Shown here one piece after another: positions 47,068 through 55,036 of a stretch of 64,000 bases of DNA. Position 1 is the first letter of the stretch; every line of letters begins with the position of its first letter. Both the position numbers and the translations under genes were made by a program. The DNA comes from Variovorax paradoxus (GTDB lineage: Bacteria > Pseudomonadota > Gammaproteobacteria > Burkholderiales > Burkholderiaceae_C), in assembly GCF_902712855.1 (NCBI RefSeq), contig NZ_LR743507.1, positions 620,001-684,000 of the forward strand, given 5' to 3'. The notes beneath the pieces were generated by a model. The model searched no databases. It had not been told where the DNA came from and saw nothing but the letters and a program-made list of their open reading frames with translations.

Positions 47068-47088
47068 ATGCAACTCATAATGTTGCAT
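47068..47088. promoter_or_regulatory. perfect inverted repeat over the Rrf2 start (candidate operator)
   Basis: ATGCAAC-N7-GTTGCAT, with arms of 7 bases and a 7-base centre containing a CATAAT -10-like hexamer. The right arm overlaps the first two bases of the Rrf2 start codon. Its position suggests autorepression by the Rrf2 protein. Confidence 0.65.
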
Positions 47089-47548
47089 GAAAAGAGACAG
47101 CAAGCTTTCCGGCGTTCTCCACGTGCTGCTGCACATGGCCGAGATGGACGGGCCCGTCACTTCGGAGTCGCTCGCGGCGGCGATGCACACCAACCCGGTT
47201 GTCGTGCGCCGCGTCATGGCCGGCTTGCGGCAGGCGGGCTTCGTCACATCGGCCAAGGGCCACGGCGGGGGCTGGGTGCTGTCGTGCTCGCTGGCGGCGG
47301 TGACGCTGGGCGACATCCACAACGCCGTTGGCGCGCCTGCGCTGCTGGCCATGGGCAACCGCACCGAGAGCCCGGGCTGCATCGTCGAGCAGGCGGTGAA
47401 CGCTGCGCTCGACGGCGTCTGCGAGGAGGCCGAGGCGCTGCTGCTGCGGCGTTTCAACAGCATCACGCTGGCCGATCTTTCCAAAGACTTTCATCGCCGC
47501 ATGACGGGCGGCGGTTTCACACTGAAGGACATTGAACATGCGCTATGA
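47087..47548 (+). CDS. Rrf2 family transcriptional regulator without iron-sulfur cysteine cluster
   Basis: A 153-residue winged-helix regulator. The recognition region is TSESLAAAMHTNPVVVRRVMAGL with the wing SAKGHGGGWVL. The three closely spaced cysteines of iron-sulfur members such as IscR and NsrR are missing; single cysteines occur at about residues 67, 104 and 117. It may sense redox through thiols or another ligand. It overlaps the flavoprotein gene by 11 bases, so the two are one operon. Confidence 0.88.
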   Translation: MKRDSKLSGVLHVLLHMAEMDGPVTSESLAAAMHTNPVVVRRVMAGLRQAGFVTSAKGHGGGWVLSCSLAAVTLGDIHNAVGAPALLAMGNRTESPGCIVEQAVNAALDGVCEEAEALLLRRFNSITLADLSKDFHRRMTGGGFTLKDIEHAL

Positions 47549-48440
47549 CGTTCTGGTCGTGGGCGGCAGCTTTGCCGGCCTTTCCGCTGCGATGCAGCTT
47601 GCCCGCGCGCGACGCAAGGTGTGCGTCGTCGATGCGGGCGCGCCTCGCAACCGCTTCGCCGCGGCGTCGCACGGCTTCTTCGGACAGGATGGCATGCCGC
47701 CGCTGAAGATGGTGGCCGGCGCGCGGGACAAGCTGCTTGCGTACCCGTCGGTCGAGTTCGTCGCGGGCAAGGCGGCCACCGCGGAGGCCGACGGGGACGA
47801 AGGATTCACGGTGTCGCTGGACAACGGTGACCGGCTCTCTGCCCGAAAGCTGCTGCTGGCGTTCGGCGTTCAGGACGGCCTGCCCGACATCCGAGGCATC
47901 GGCGAGCGCTGGGGCAAGAGCGTGCTGCACTGCCCTTATTGCCACGGCTACGAGTTCGGCGATCGCAGGCTGGGCCTGCTCTTTCATCGCGGCGGGCCGC
48001 CGGACCACGCGCAACTCATCGCCGAATGGGGTCCGACCACGCTCTTCCTCAACGATGTCGAAGGTCCCGATGCCGAGGTGCGCGCCAGGCTGCAGGCACG
48101 CGGCGTGACCATCGAGCCGGGACGCATCGCCGGGCTGGAGGGCGAAGGGACGGCGCTGGCTGGCGTGCGCATCGACGATGGCCGGCTCGTGGCGGTCGAC
48201 GCGCTGTTCGTCGCGCCGCACACGCGACCGGCCAGTCCGCTGGCCGAGCAACTGGGCTGCGCCTTCGACGACGGCCCGCTCGGACCGGTGCTGCGCGTCG
48301 ACGCCATGAAGATGAGCACGGTGCCCGGCGTCTACGCGGCAGGCGATCTTGCGATGGCGTTCTCCAACGCCACGCTGGCTTCGGCGGACGGCTTGATGGC
48401 CGGCGTGTCGATCCACCGTTCGCTGGTGTTCGGCACCTGA
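47538..48440 (+). CDS. thioredoxin reductase-like NAD(P)/FAD oxidoreductase
   Basis: A 300-residue flavoprotein. The FAD loop VVGGSFAGLSAAMQLARA opens the protein, a HCPYCHGYE segment near residue 133 carries the redox CxxC, and VPGVYAAGDLAM near 260 is the FAD/C-terminal motif. The NADPH-binding loop is poorly conserved (LGLLFHRGGPPDH), so the electron donor is uncertain. Pairing with an Rrf2 regulator is seen in many proteobacteria. ATG is preferred to an upstream TTG at 47532. Confidence 0.87.
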   Translation: MRYDVLVVGGSFAGLSAAMQLARARRKVCVVDAGAPRNRFAAASHGFFGQDGMPPLKMVAGARDKLLAYPSVEFVAGKAATAEADGDEGFTVSLDNGDRLSARKLLLAFGVQDGLPDIRGIGERWGKSVLHCPYCHGYEFGDRRLGLLFHRGGPPDHAQLIAEWGPTTLFLNDVEGPDAEVRARLQARGVTIEPGRIAGLEGEGTALAGVRIDDGRLVAVDALFVAPHTRPASPLAEQLGCAFDDGPLGPVLRVDAMKMSTVPGVYAAGDLAMAFSNATLASADGLMAGVSIHRSLVFGT

Positions 48441-48463
48441 TCTGAAATTTTTTTGCCCAGTCC

Positions 48464-48492
48464 TGGAAAGTGGACTCAAAGCACCCTATAAT
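48464..48492 (+). promoter_or_regulatory. promoter of tRNA-Gly
   Basis: A perfect TATAAT at 48487-48492 lies 12 bases before the tRNA. TGGAAA at 48464-48469, 17 bases upstream of it, is a moderate -35. Confidence 0.7.
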
Positions 48493-48503
48493 CTGAGGCT
48501 CAC

Positions 48504-48579
48504 GCGGGAATAGCTCAGTTGGTAGAGCGCAACCTTGCCAAGGTTGAGGTCGAGAGTTCGAGACTCTTTTCCCGCTCCA
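48504..48579 (+). tRNA. tRNA-Gly (anticodon GCC)
   Basis: A 76-base cloverleaf: acceptor GCGGGAA paired with TTCCCGC, D-arm AGCTCAGTTGGTAGAGC, anticodon stem CAACC/GGTTG around TTGCCAA with GCC at 48537-48539, T-arm with GTTCGAGAC, and an encoded CCA end. Confidence 0.97.
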
Positions 48580-48587
48580 GATCGCGC

Positions 48588-48618
48588 AAAAAGGCCACCT
48601 CAAAAAGGTGGCCTTTTT
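48588..48618 (+). terminator. rho-independent terminator after tRNA-Gly
   Basis: A perfect 13-base stem, AAAAAGGCCACCT with loop CAAAA and AGGTGGCCTTTTT, begins 9 bases after the tRNA end. Confidence 0.93.
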
Positions 48619-48633
48619 CATTGGTGCTGCGAA

Positions 48634-49959
48634 TCAACCCCGCGCCGGCAACACCGTTCCGCGGCTTTCCCCGAAGCCGATGCGTGCATGCCCCGGCTTC
48701 TCGCACCAGCCGCGCAGCAGCACCGCATCACCGTCTTCAAGGAATCCGCGCTGTTCACCGTTGGCCAGCGTGACCGGGCTTTGCGCCGCGCGCGTCAGCT
48801 CGATGATCGCGCCGGCCTCGCCCGGGCCGGGTCCTGAAATCGTGCCGCTGCCGAACAGGTCGCCCGGGTTCAGGCGGCATCCGCCCATGGTGTGGTGCGC
48901 AACCATCTGCGCCACGCTCCAGTACTGGTGCCGGAAGCTGGTGGACGACAGGCGCGATGGCCCGCTCTGTTCCTTGCGTGCCTTCTCGCTCTCGAGCCAC
49001 ACCTCCAGCCGGATGTCGAGCGCGCCGCTCTCGCGGTTGCCCGCATCTTCGAGGTACGCCAGCGGTTGCGGATCGTTCGCGTGGCGTGTCCACGGCTGCC
49101 TGTAGGGTGCCAGCGCCTCCATCGTCACGATCCACGGCGAGATCGTGGTCGCGAAGTTCTTCGCAAGGAAAGGCCCGAGCGGCGCCATCTCCCAGAACTG
49201 GATGTCTCGCGCCGACCAGTCGTTGAGCAGGCAGATGCCGAAGATGTGCTCGCCCGCGCTCTCGAGCGGAATCGGCTCGCCCTGCGCATTGCCGGTACCG
49301 ATCCACACGCCCAGCTCCAGTTCGTAGTCGAGCCTCGCGCAGGCCTGGCAGGTCGGCGCCTTCGCACCTGGGGCCATGGCCTGGCCCATCGGCCGGTGGA
49401 ACCGCTGGCCGCTCACGCCGATGGTCGACACGCGCCCGTGGTACGCGGTTGGAATCCAGCGGAAGTTCGGCGTCACGTCGCCATCCGGGTTCATCAGGCG
49501 GCTGATGTTCAGCGCATGGTCGATCGAGGTATAGAAGTCGGTGTAGTCGCCGATGCGCGCGGGCACGGTGTATTCGACGTCGGTCTGCGGCACCAGGCAT
49601 TCGCGTACGGCCTGTGCGGTGGCCGCGGGCGCGTCGTGTCCGAGCAGGTCGAACAGCGCGTGGCGCAGCGCTTTCCATGCACCGCCGCCGAGCGCGAAGA
49701 AGTCGTTCAGCGCCGGCAGCGACGCGGCGCGTGCCGCGTCCAGCGCAAGACCTTCGAGCTGCTGCCGGCCGGCCAGCGCCGCCAGGTCGAGCACCTGGTC
49801 GCCGATGGCGACACCGCCGCGGAACGCCTCGCCGCTGTCCGCGCGGCGGAACACCGCATGCGGCAGGTTCTGGATCGGAAAGTCGACGCCGGCCGCGTTC
49901 GCCGATTCGACCCAGCTGCGCGCGTGAGCGTCGTGCGTGTGATCGAGGGTGATGCTCAT
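48634..49959 (-). CDS. fahA: fumarylacetoacetase
   Basis: A 441-residue two-domain FAH, close to usual bacterial length. Active-site pieces are DYTDFYTSIDHA near residue 137, YHGRVSTIGVSG near 172, ELELGVWIGTG near 214 and LLNDWSARDIQFWEMAPLGP near 245 with FLAKNFATTISPW. It hydrolyses fumarylacetoacetate or a related diketone to fumarate and acetoacetate. Homogentisate dioxygenase and maleylacetoacetate isomerase genes are not in the window; instead it is the last gene of a TetR/ABC/cyclase operon, 11 bases after the cyclase. Confidence 0.94.
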   Translation of the reverse strand: MSITLDHTHDAHARSWVESANAAGVDFPIQNLPHAVFRRADSGEAFRGGVAIGDQVLDLAALAGRQQLEGLALDAARAASLPALNDFFALGGGAWKALRHALFDLLGHDAPAATAQAVRECLVPQTDVEYTVPARIGDYTDFYTSIDHALNISRLMNPDGDVTPNFRWIPTAYHGRVSTIGVSGQRFHRPMGQAMAPGAKAPTCQACARLDYELELGVWIGTGNAQGEPIPLESAGEHIFGICLLNDWSARDIQFWEMAPLGPFLAKNFATTISPWIVTMEALAPYRQPWTRHANDPQPLAYLEDAGNRESGALDIRLEVWLESEKARKEQSGPSRLSSTSFRHQYWSVAQMVAHHTMGGCRLNPGDLFGSGTISGPGPGEAGAIIELTRAAQSPVTLANGEQRGFLEDGDAVLLRGWCEKPGHARIGFGESRGTVLPARG

Positions 49960-49970
49960 GGGACCGGTCC

Positions 49971-50777
49971 TCACACCGAAGCCATCAACGCATCGTCGAA
50001 GATCGCGACCGCGCGCGTCCACCCCGCCGACGCGCCGCGGATCTTGTGCGGAAAGCAGCTGATGAAGAAGCCAGTGGGCGGCAGCGCCTCGAGGTTGTGC
50101 AGCTTCTCGATGTGGCAGTAGCCGATGTCGCGGCCGGCCTTGTGGCCTTCCCAGATGAGCGAGGCGTCCTGCGTCTCGCCGTATTTCTTCGCCGTGTGCA
50201 CGAAGGGCGCGTCCCAGCTCCAGGCGTCGGTGCCCGTCAGGCGCACGCCGCGCTCCAGCAGGTACATCGTCGCTTCATAGCCCATGCCGGCGCCGGCCGA
50301 TACGTAGTCGGCGTTGCCGTAGCGCGAGCCGGCGCGCGTGTTGACCACCACGATCTCCAGCGGGCTCAGCACGTGGCCGATGCGGTTCAGCTCGGCCTCT
50401 ACGTCGGAAGCCGTCACCACGTAGCCGTCCGCGAAATGGCGGAAGTCGAGCTTCACGCCCGGCTGGAAGCACCACTCGAGCGGCACGTCGTGGATGGCGA
50501 TGGCGGGCTTCTTCTCGCCCAGCGCCTTGTCCATGGTCGAGTGGAAGTGATAGGGCGCGTCGAGGTGCGTGCCGTTGTGCGTCGACAGCTGCACCAGCTC
50601 CACGGCCCAACCTTCGCCGTCGGGCAGGTCCTCCTTCTTCAGCCCGGGAAAGAAGGGCTCGATCTGCTCGTAGGTCTGCTCGTGCGTGAAGTACTGGATC
50701 TTCGGCGCGAAGGCCGGCGGGTCGGACATCACGTCGTTCTCCAGGAAGATCGACAGGTCGACGAATCTGCGTGGCAT
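49971..50777 (-). CDS. cyclase-family hydrolase (kynurenine formamidase-like fold)
   Basis: A 268-residue protein. The family motif HNGTHLDAPYHF near residues 67-78 carries the metal-binding histidines and aspartate, and a second conserved part is GTDAWSWDAPF near 180. The family includes kynurenine formamidase and isatin hydrolase; this protein is longer than KynB, so it belongs to another branch. It probably hydrolyses an amide or lactone. It lies between the ABC permease and fumarylacetoacetase genes. Confidence 0.88.
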   Translation of the reverse strand: MPRRFVDLSIFLENDVMSDPPAFAPKIQYFTHEQTYEQIEPFFPGLKKEDLPDGEGWAVELVQLSTHNGTHLDAPYHFHSTMDKALGEKKPAIAIHDVPLEWCFQPGVKLDFRHFADGYVVTASDVEAELNRIGHVLSPLEIVVVNTRAGSRYGNADYVSAGAGMGYEATMYLLERGVRLTGTDAWSWDAPFVHTAKKYGETQDASLIWEGHKAGRDIGYCHIEKLHNLEALPPTGFFISCFPHKIRGASAGWTRAVAIFDDALMASV

Positions 50778-50825
50778 GCGGGGCTCCTTGTGGGTGTTCG
50801 TGTTGGAAGAAGAAGGACTCGGGCA

Positions 50826-51617
50826 TCAATCGGGCTGCTGCCAGCGCAGCAACCGCTTCTCGGCGAAGGCCAGCAGTGCATTGCTCGCGAAGCCGATGAG
50901 CCCGAGCAGCACGATGCCGGCGAACAGTTCGCTGGCGCGGAAGGCGCGCGCGGCCAGCAGGATGGCCTGGCCCAGGCCGGTCTGCGAGGCGATCATTTCG
51001 CCCACCACCGCCACGATGAGCGCGATGGTCAGCGCGAGCCGCATGCCCGCGAGGATGTCGGGCATGGCGTTGGGCAGGCCCATCTTGAAGATGTAGGCGG
51101 TGCGCGACATCTGCAGGCAGCGCGCCACTTCCGACAGGCGCGGCTCCACGGCCGCGAAGCCGTGCACCGTGGCCAGCAGCACCGGCCACATGGCGCCGAA
51201 GGCCACCACGAACAGCACCATGCCGGGGTTCAGGCCGAAGATCGAGATGGCCAGTGGCAGCAGCGCCGAAGCGGGCAGCGGACGGATGAACTCCAGCGTC
51301 GGTTGTACCCATGCGCGCACCGAGGGCGACACGCCGATGGCCGCGCCCAGCAGCGCGCCGAACAGCGACGCCAGCAGCCAGCCTTCGACCATGCGGCCCA
51401 CCGTGGCCTGCGTGAAGGCGAGCAATTCGCCGTTGCCGCTGCTGCCGGCGAGATTGAGTCCTTCGAGCAGGCTCGCGAACGTCGCCTGCGGCGTCGGCAG
51501 GAACACACGGCTCACCCAGCCCGCATTGCTCGCCACCCACCACAACGCGATGAGCGCCAGCAGCACGCCCAGCGAGCCGAGCCGGTTCATCGCCGCGCGT
51601 TCATCGCCGCGGTTCAT
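50826..51617 (-). CDS. ABC transporter permease, nitrate/sulfonate/taurine type (second)
   Basis: A 263-residue membrane protein with about six hydrophobic segments. The coupling loop reads EVARCLQMSRTAYIFKMGLPNAMPDILAGMRLAL in pieces, as in SsuC/TauC-type permeases. The ATG overlaps the stop of the first permease by 4 bases; a second in-frame ATG lies 27 bases further in. Two distinct permease subunits suggest a heterodimeric channel. Confidence 0.9.
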   Translation of the reverse strand: MNRGDERAAMNRLGSLGVLLALIALWWVASNAGWVSRVFLPTPQATFASLLEGLNLAGSSGNGELLAFTQATVGRMVEGWLLASLFGALLGAAIGVSPSVRAWVQPTLEFIRPLPASALLPLAISIFGLNPGMVLFVVAFGAMWPVLLATVHGFAAVEPRLSEVARCLQMSRTAYIFKMGLPNAMPDILAGMRLALTIALIVAVVGEMIASQTGLGQAILLAARAFRASELFAGIVLLGLIGFASNALLAFAEKRLLRWQQPD

Positions 51618-52384
51618 GGCTGCACCCCCATGCGTCGCGACACCATGCGTTGCAGCTGCAGCATGACCGCGTTGACCGCAAAGCCCACCACGCCGATCCA
51701 CCCCAGCCACGCGAGCATCAGCGCGGGGTCGAAGCTCTGCTGCGCGATCATCATCGCGTAGCCCATGCCGTTCGGATTGGCCGCGATCTCCACCGTCACC
51801 GCCACCACCAGCGCCACCGCCACGCCCAGCCGCAGCGCGACGAACAGGCGCGGCACGATGGCCGGCAGCACGATCTTGAAGGCACGCTCGCGCGCCGAAA
51901 GCCCCAGCACGCGGCTCACCTCGAGCAGCCGGGGCTCGACCTGCTGGACTGCCGACTGCACCAGCACCAGCAGCGGCCAGAAGGTGGCGAAGGCGACGAT
52001 GGCCAGTTCCATGCGCACGCCGAAGCCGAAGCCCAGCATCGCCAGCGGGATCAGCGCCACCGAAGGCACGGGACGCAGCACCTCGATCGACATCGACCCG
52101 AGCTGCGCGGCCCGACGCGACAGGCCGAGCACCACGCCCAGCGCGATGCCGAGCAGTGCACCCAGCAACAGCCCGAGTGCGGCGGTGCCCAGCGTGAAGC
52201 CGGTGGCCTGCCAGAGCGAGCCGTCCATTGCCGCGCCCACGAAGGCCCTGGCGGCCGCGCTCGGCGGTGCGAGCGCATCGCTGCCCAGGGCCGATGCGCG
52301 CCGCGCATACCACTCGAACACGCCCACCAGCGCCGCGGGGAACACCCAGGGCCGCAGCCAGCGAAGGAGCCGGTGATCAGTCAT
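51614..52384 (-). CDS. ABC transporter permease, nitrate/sulfonate/taurine type (first)
   Basis: A 256-residue membrane protein with about six hydrophobic segments. The coupling loop is recognisable in EVSRVLGLSARERAFKIVLPAIVPRLFVALRLGV (in pieces). It overlaps the ATPase gene upstream by 8 bases and the second permease by 4, so all subunits are translationally linked. Confidence 0.9.
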   Translation of the reverse strand: MTDHRLLRWLRPWVFPAALVGVFEWYARRASALGSDALAPPSAAARAFVGAAMDGSLWQATGFTLGTAALGLLLGALLGIALGVVLGLSRRAAQLGSMSIEVLRPVPSVALIPLAMLGFGFGVRMELAIVAFATFWPLLVLVQSAVQQVEPRLLEVSRVLGLSARERAFKIVLPAIVPRLFVALRLGVAVALVVAVTVEIAANPNGMGYAMMIAQQSFDPALMLAWLGWIGVVGFAVNAVMLQLQRMVSRRMGVQP

Positions 52385-53234
52385 GGCCCTGCTCGATGAA
52401 GGCGAAGAGCTCGCGCCGCAGCTGCAGGTACTCAGGATGCTCCTTGGTCGTCAACTGGTTTCGCGGCCGCGGGATCTTCACGTCGATCATCCGCGCGAGG
52501 CTCGGCCGGCCCGGGCCGGGGTTGGCCTGCAGCGCGATCACGCGGTCGCCGAGGTAGATGGCTTCTTCGAGGTCGTGCGTGACGAACAGCACCGTGAGCC
52601 CGTCGTCGCGCACCAGCCGCGCGAGTTCGTCCTGCAGGCTCTGGCGCGTGAGCGCATCGAGCGCGCCGAAGGGCTCGTCCATCATCATGAGCTCAGGCTT
52701 CTGCGCGAGGCAGCGCGCAATCTGCGCACGTTGCTGCATGCCGCCCGACAGCTGCACCGGAAACTTGTGCGCGTGCTTCGCGAGGCCGACCTTTCCCAGT
52801 ACGTCGGCGATGCGGTGCGCGCGCTGCGCGGCCGGCACGCCGGCCGCCTCGAGCGCCAGGCTCACGTTGCCTTCCACCGTGCGCCAGGGCAGCAGCGCGC
52901 GGCCGTAGTCCTGGAACACGAAAGCCACCTCGCGCGAAGGCTCGGTCATCTTCACCCCGTTGCGCCGCACCTCGCCCTCGCTGGCCCTGACGAGGCCGCT
53001 GGCCGCGCGCAGCAAGGTGGTCTTGCCGCAGCCGCTCGGGCCCACGATGCAGACGAACTCGCCGCGCGTCACGTCGAACGAAGTGGGCGACAGGATCTCG
53101 CGGCCGCCCAGGCGGATGGTCACGCCGTCGAAGCGCAGGAAAGGCGAGTCCTGCATCGTCGCGTGGCGGCCCGGATGCGAGGCGTTCGCCGGCAACGCGG
53201 CGCGCGCCGTGACAGGGGCAGGGGCTGCAATCAC
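52377..53234 (-). CDS. ABC transporter ATP-binding protein, nitrate/sulfonate/taurine type
   Basis: An ATPase with Walker A GPSGCGKTT, a FVFQDYGRALLPWRTV Q-loop region, the signature LSGGMQQRAQIAR, Walker B MMMDEPFGALD and the VTHDLEE H-loop. Two starts are possible. A GTG overlapping the binding-protein stop by 4 bases (GTGA) gives 285 residues and fits the coupling seen throughout the operon. The first ATG, 78 bases further in, gives 259 residues and opens just before the conserved domain but has no visible ribosome site. Confidence 0.9.
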   Translation of the reverse strand: MIAAPAPVTARAALPANASHPGRHATMQDSPFLRFDGVTIRLGGREILSPTSFDVTRGEFVCIVGPSGCGKTTLLRAASGLVRASEGEVRRNGVKMTEPSREVAFVFQDYGRALLPWRTVEGNVSLALEAAGVPAAQRAHRIADVLGKVGLAKHAHKFPVQLSGGMQQRAQIARCLAQKPELMMMDEPFGALDALTRQSLQDELARLVRDDGLTVLFVTHDLEEAIYLGDRVIALQANPGPGRPSLARMIDVKIPRPRNQLTTKEHPEYLQLRRELFAFIEQGHD

Positions 53235-54178
53235 TTCGCCACCAGCTTCGCCACGTCGATGTTCGTCTTGAGCATGTCCTGCTCCTTCATCAGCCCGGTC
53301 CAGTACGCCAGCTGCTTCTCGGTCACCACCGGGCCGGGGGGCGACACCTGCACCTTCGCCAGCACCTCGGGCGGCAGCTTGATGTATTTGCCGATGGCGG
53401 CGCGCACCCTGGCGTCGTTCCTTGCCTGCTGCATGAACGCGCCCGACTCCACCAGCGCTTCGCGGAAGGCGCGCGCGGCCGCCGGGTTCTTCGCCACCCA
53501 CTCGCGCTTGGCAGCGTGCACGATGGTCTGGTTGTTCTCGGGCAGGAAGGTCGAGTAGTACGAAGCCACGTAGCCGGCCCCGCTCTCGGTGATGCGGCTC
53601 ATGAACGGGTCGGCAGACACCACCGCGTCGACCGAGCCGCCGCGCAGCAGGTCGGCATGCTGAGGGAACGCCGCCTCGACGAAGTTCACCTTGCGGTAGT
53701 CGACGCCGCTGTCCTTCAACCAGGCGCGGAAGGTCACGTGCAGGAAGGCACCCAGCCCGGGCACGCCGATCTTCTTGCCGACGCAGTCCTGCGGACCCTT
53801 GATGCCCGAGCCCGCGCGCGCCACCAGCCCGAAGCCGGTGATGGTCTTCGAGGTGAGTCCGCCGCCGGCCACCAGCACCAGGTCGAGGCCGCCGTCCACC
53901 GCCTGCAGGAACACCGAGGGCGTGGGCCCGCCGATCTGCAGCGAGTCGGATTGCAGCGCCGCCGGGATCGTCGAGTTCAGCGGAATGAACTTCAGCTCGA
54001 CGTCGAGGTTGCGTTTCTTGAAGTACCCCTCCTCGGCCGCCACGAACACGGAGGCGAAGTCGGTGACGGCGGTGTAGCCGAACACGATCTTCGGGTTGGC
54101 CTGCGCGAACGCGGGCAGCGCCGTGGCAGCCAGCGCCGAGAGCAGGGTGCGCCGTTTCATCGTGGGAGTCTTCGTCAT
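53231..54178 (-). CDS. ABC transporter substrate-binding protein, NMT1/SsuA-like
   Basis: A 315-residue periplasmic receptor. The N-terminus (MKRRTLLSALAATALPAFAQA region) is a twin-basic signal peptide. The mature part opens KIVFGYTAVTDFASVFVAAEEGYFKKRNL, with IGGPTPSVFLQAVDGG and a VDAVVSADPFMSRI segment typical of nitrate/sulfonate/thiamine-precursor receptors. The ligand is unknown. A GGAGACAGAAG site precedes the ATG, which overlaps the TetR stop by 4 bases. Confidence 0.9.
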   Translation of the reverse strand: MTKTPTMKRRTLLSALAATALPAFAQANPKIVFGYTAVTDFASVFVAAEEGYFKKRNLDVELKFIPLNSTIPAALQSDSLQIGGPTPSVFLQAVDGGLDLVLVAGGGLTSKTITGFGLVARAGSGIKGPQDCVGKKIGVPGLGAFLHVTFRAWLKDSGVDYRKVNFVEAAFPQHADLLRGGSVDAVVSADPFMSRITESGAGYVASYYSTFLPENNQTIVHAAKREWVAKNPAAARAFREALVESGAFMQQARNDARVRAAIGKYIKLPPEVLAKVQVSPPGPVVTEKQLAYWTGLMKEQDMLKTNIDVAKLVAK

Positions 54179-54936
54179 GTCTTCTGTCTCCGTGGAGTGG
54201 TTCTTGTGCGTGGGGACCCGGCCGGCTTCGGCGCCCGGGGGCGAGGCAGCGCGGCGCGCAGCCCGCCGACGATGAAGCTCACCAGCATCGGTGCCACGGC
54301 CGGGTCGGCACGCGTGTTCTCGCCGCGCGAGAGGCGCTCGATGCGGCTGTCGTTCAGGTGGTGCAGCAGCGAGCCCAGCGCGAACTGGTAGCCCCAGGCG
54401 GCCTGGCTGCGCGTGGCATGCGGCAGCGCGATGTGCAGCGCGTCGATGTAGGCCTCGGCCAGCGGGTCGAAGTAGCTGCGCAGCACACGGTCGGCTTCCT
54501 CGGTGGCGTGGTACAGCTCGCGCGCCACCAGCAGCGCGTAGTACTCGCCCTCGGCGCTCGCGCGCAGCGCCAGCACGGGCGCGGTGAAGGCTTCGATGAT
54601 GCGCGGCAGCGTGCGCGGGTCGTCGGGGTCGTTGTCCACTGCGGCCAGGCCGGCGAGCCGCTCGTCGATGGTGTGGCCCCAGTGCTCGAAGATCGCATGG
54701 AACAGCTCGTGCTTCGCGCCGTAGTAGTAGCCCACCAGCGCGAGCGGCACGCCGGCTTCCTCGGCGATCTGGCGGATCGTCACCGCGTGGTAGCCGTGCT
54801 GCGCAAAGAGCTTTTCGGCGGCCAGCAGGATCGCCTGCTTCCGGTCGGGTCGTGCAGTCTCGATGGCGACTGCGTCGGGAGAGGGCGCCGCGGCGCGCGA
54901 GGGGCTGCGCCGGACGGGAGGTGTGCGGGTGCTCAT
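54175..54936 (-). CDS. TetR family transcriptional regulator
   Basis: A 253-residue regulator. After an Arg/Pro-rich N-terminal tail of about 30 residues, the TetR helix-turn-helix is evident (AILLAAEKLFAQHGYHAVTIRQIAEEAGVPLALVGYYYGAKHELF in pieces). The C-terminal helical domain would bind a ligand. It heads the seven-gene operon TetR, binding protein, ATPase, two permeases, cyclase and FAH, and is divergent from acetoacetyl-CoA synthetase. Duplicated operator-like sites lie directly before it. Confidence 0.92.
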   Translation of the reverse strand: MSTRTPPVRRSPSRAAAPSPDAVAIETARPDRKQAILLAAEKLFAQHGYHAVTIRQIAEEAGVPLALVGYYYGAKHELFHAIFEHWGHTIDERLAGLAAVDNDPDDPRTLPRIIEAFTAPVLALRASAEGEYYALLVARELYHATEEADRVLRSYFDPLAEAYIDALHIALPHATRSQAAWGYQFALGSLLHHLNDSRIERLSRGENTRADPAVAPMLVSFIVGGLRAALPRPRAPKPAGSPRTRTTPRRQKT

Positions 54937-54944
54937 CGAGGCGT

Positions 54945-54983
54945 ATTGAACGCATGTACAAAAACATTGAACACGCGTACAAA
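54945..54983. promoter_or_regulatory. twin TetR operator-like sites in the divergent region
   Basis: Two 18-base direct repeats, ATTGAACGCATGTACAAA and ATTGAACACGCGTACAAA, are offset by exactly 21 bases. Each is a near-palindrome TTGAAC-N4-GTACAA with one mismatch per arm. A partial third copy, ATTGAGCACG, starts at 55001. The gap is shared by the TetR operon and acetoacetyl-CoA synthetase, so both are likely controlled here. Confidence 0.72.
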
Positions 54984-55036
54984 CCCTGAGGTCAACCCTC
55001 ATTGAGCACGGTCGTTCGCGGCGCTACGCTCGTGCC

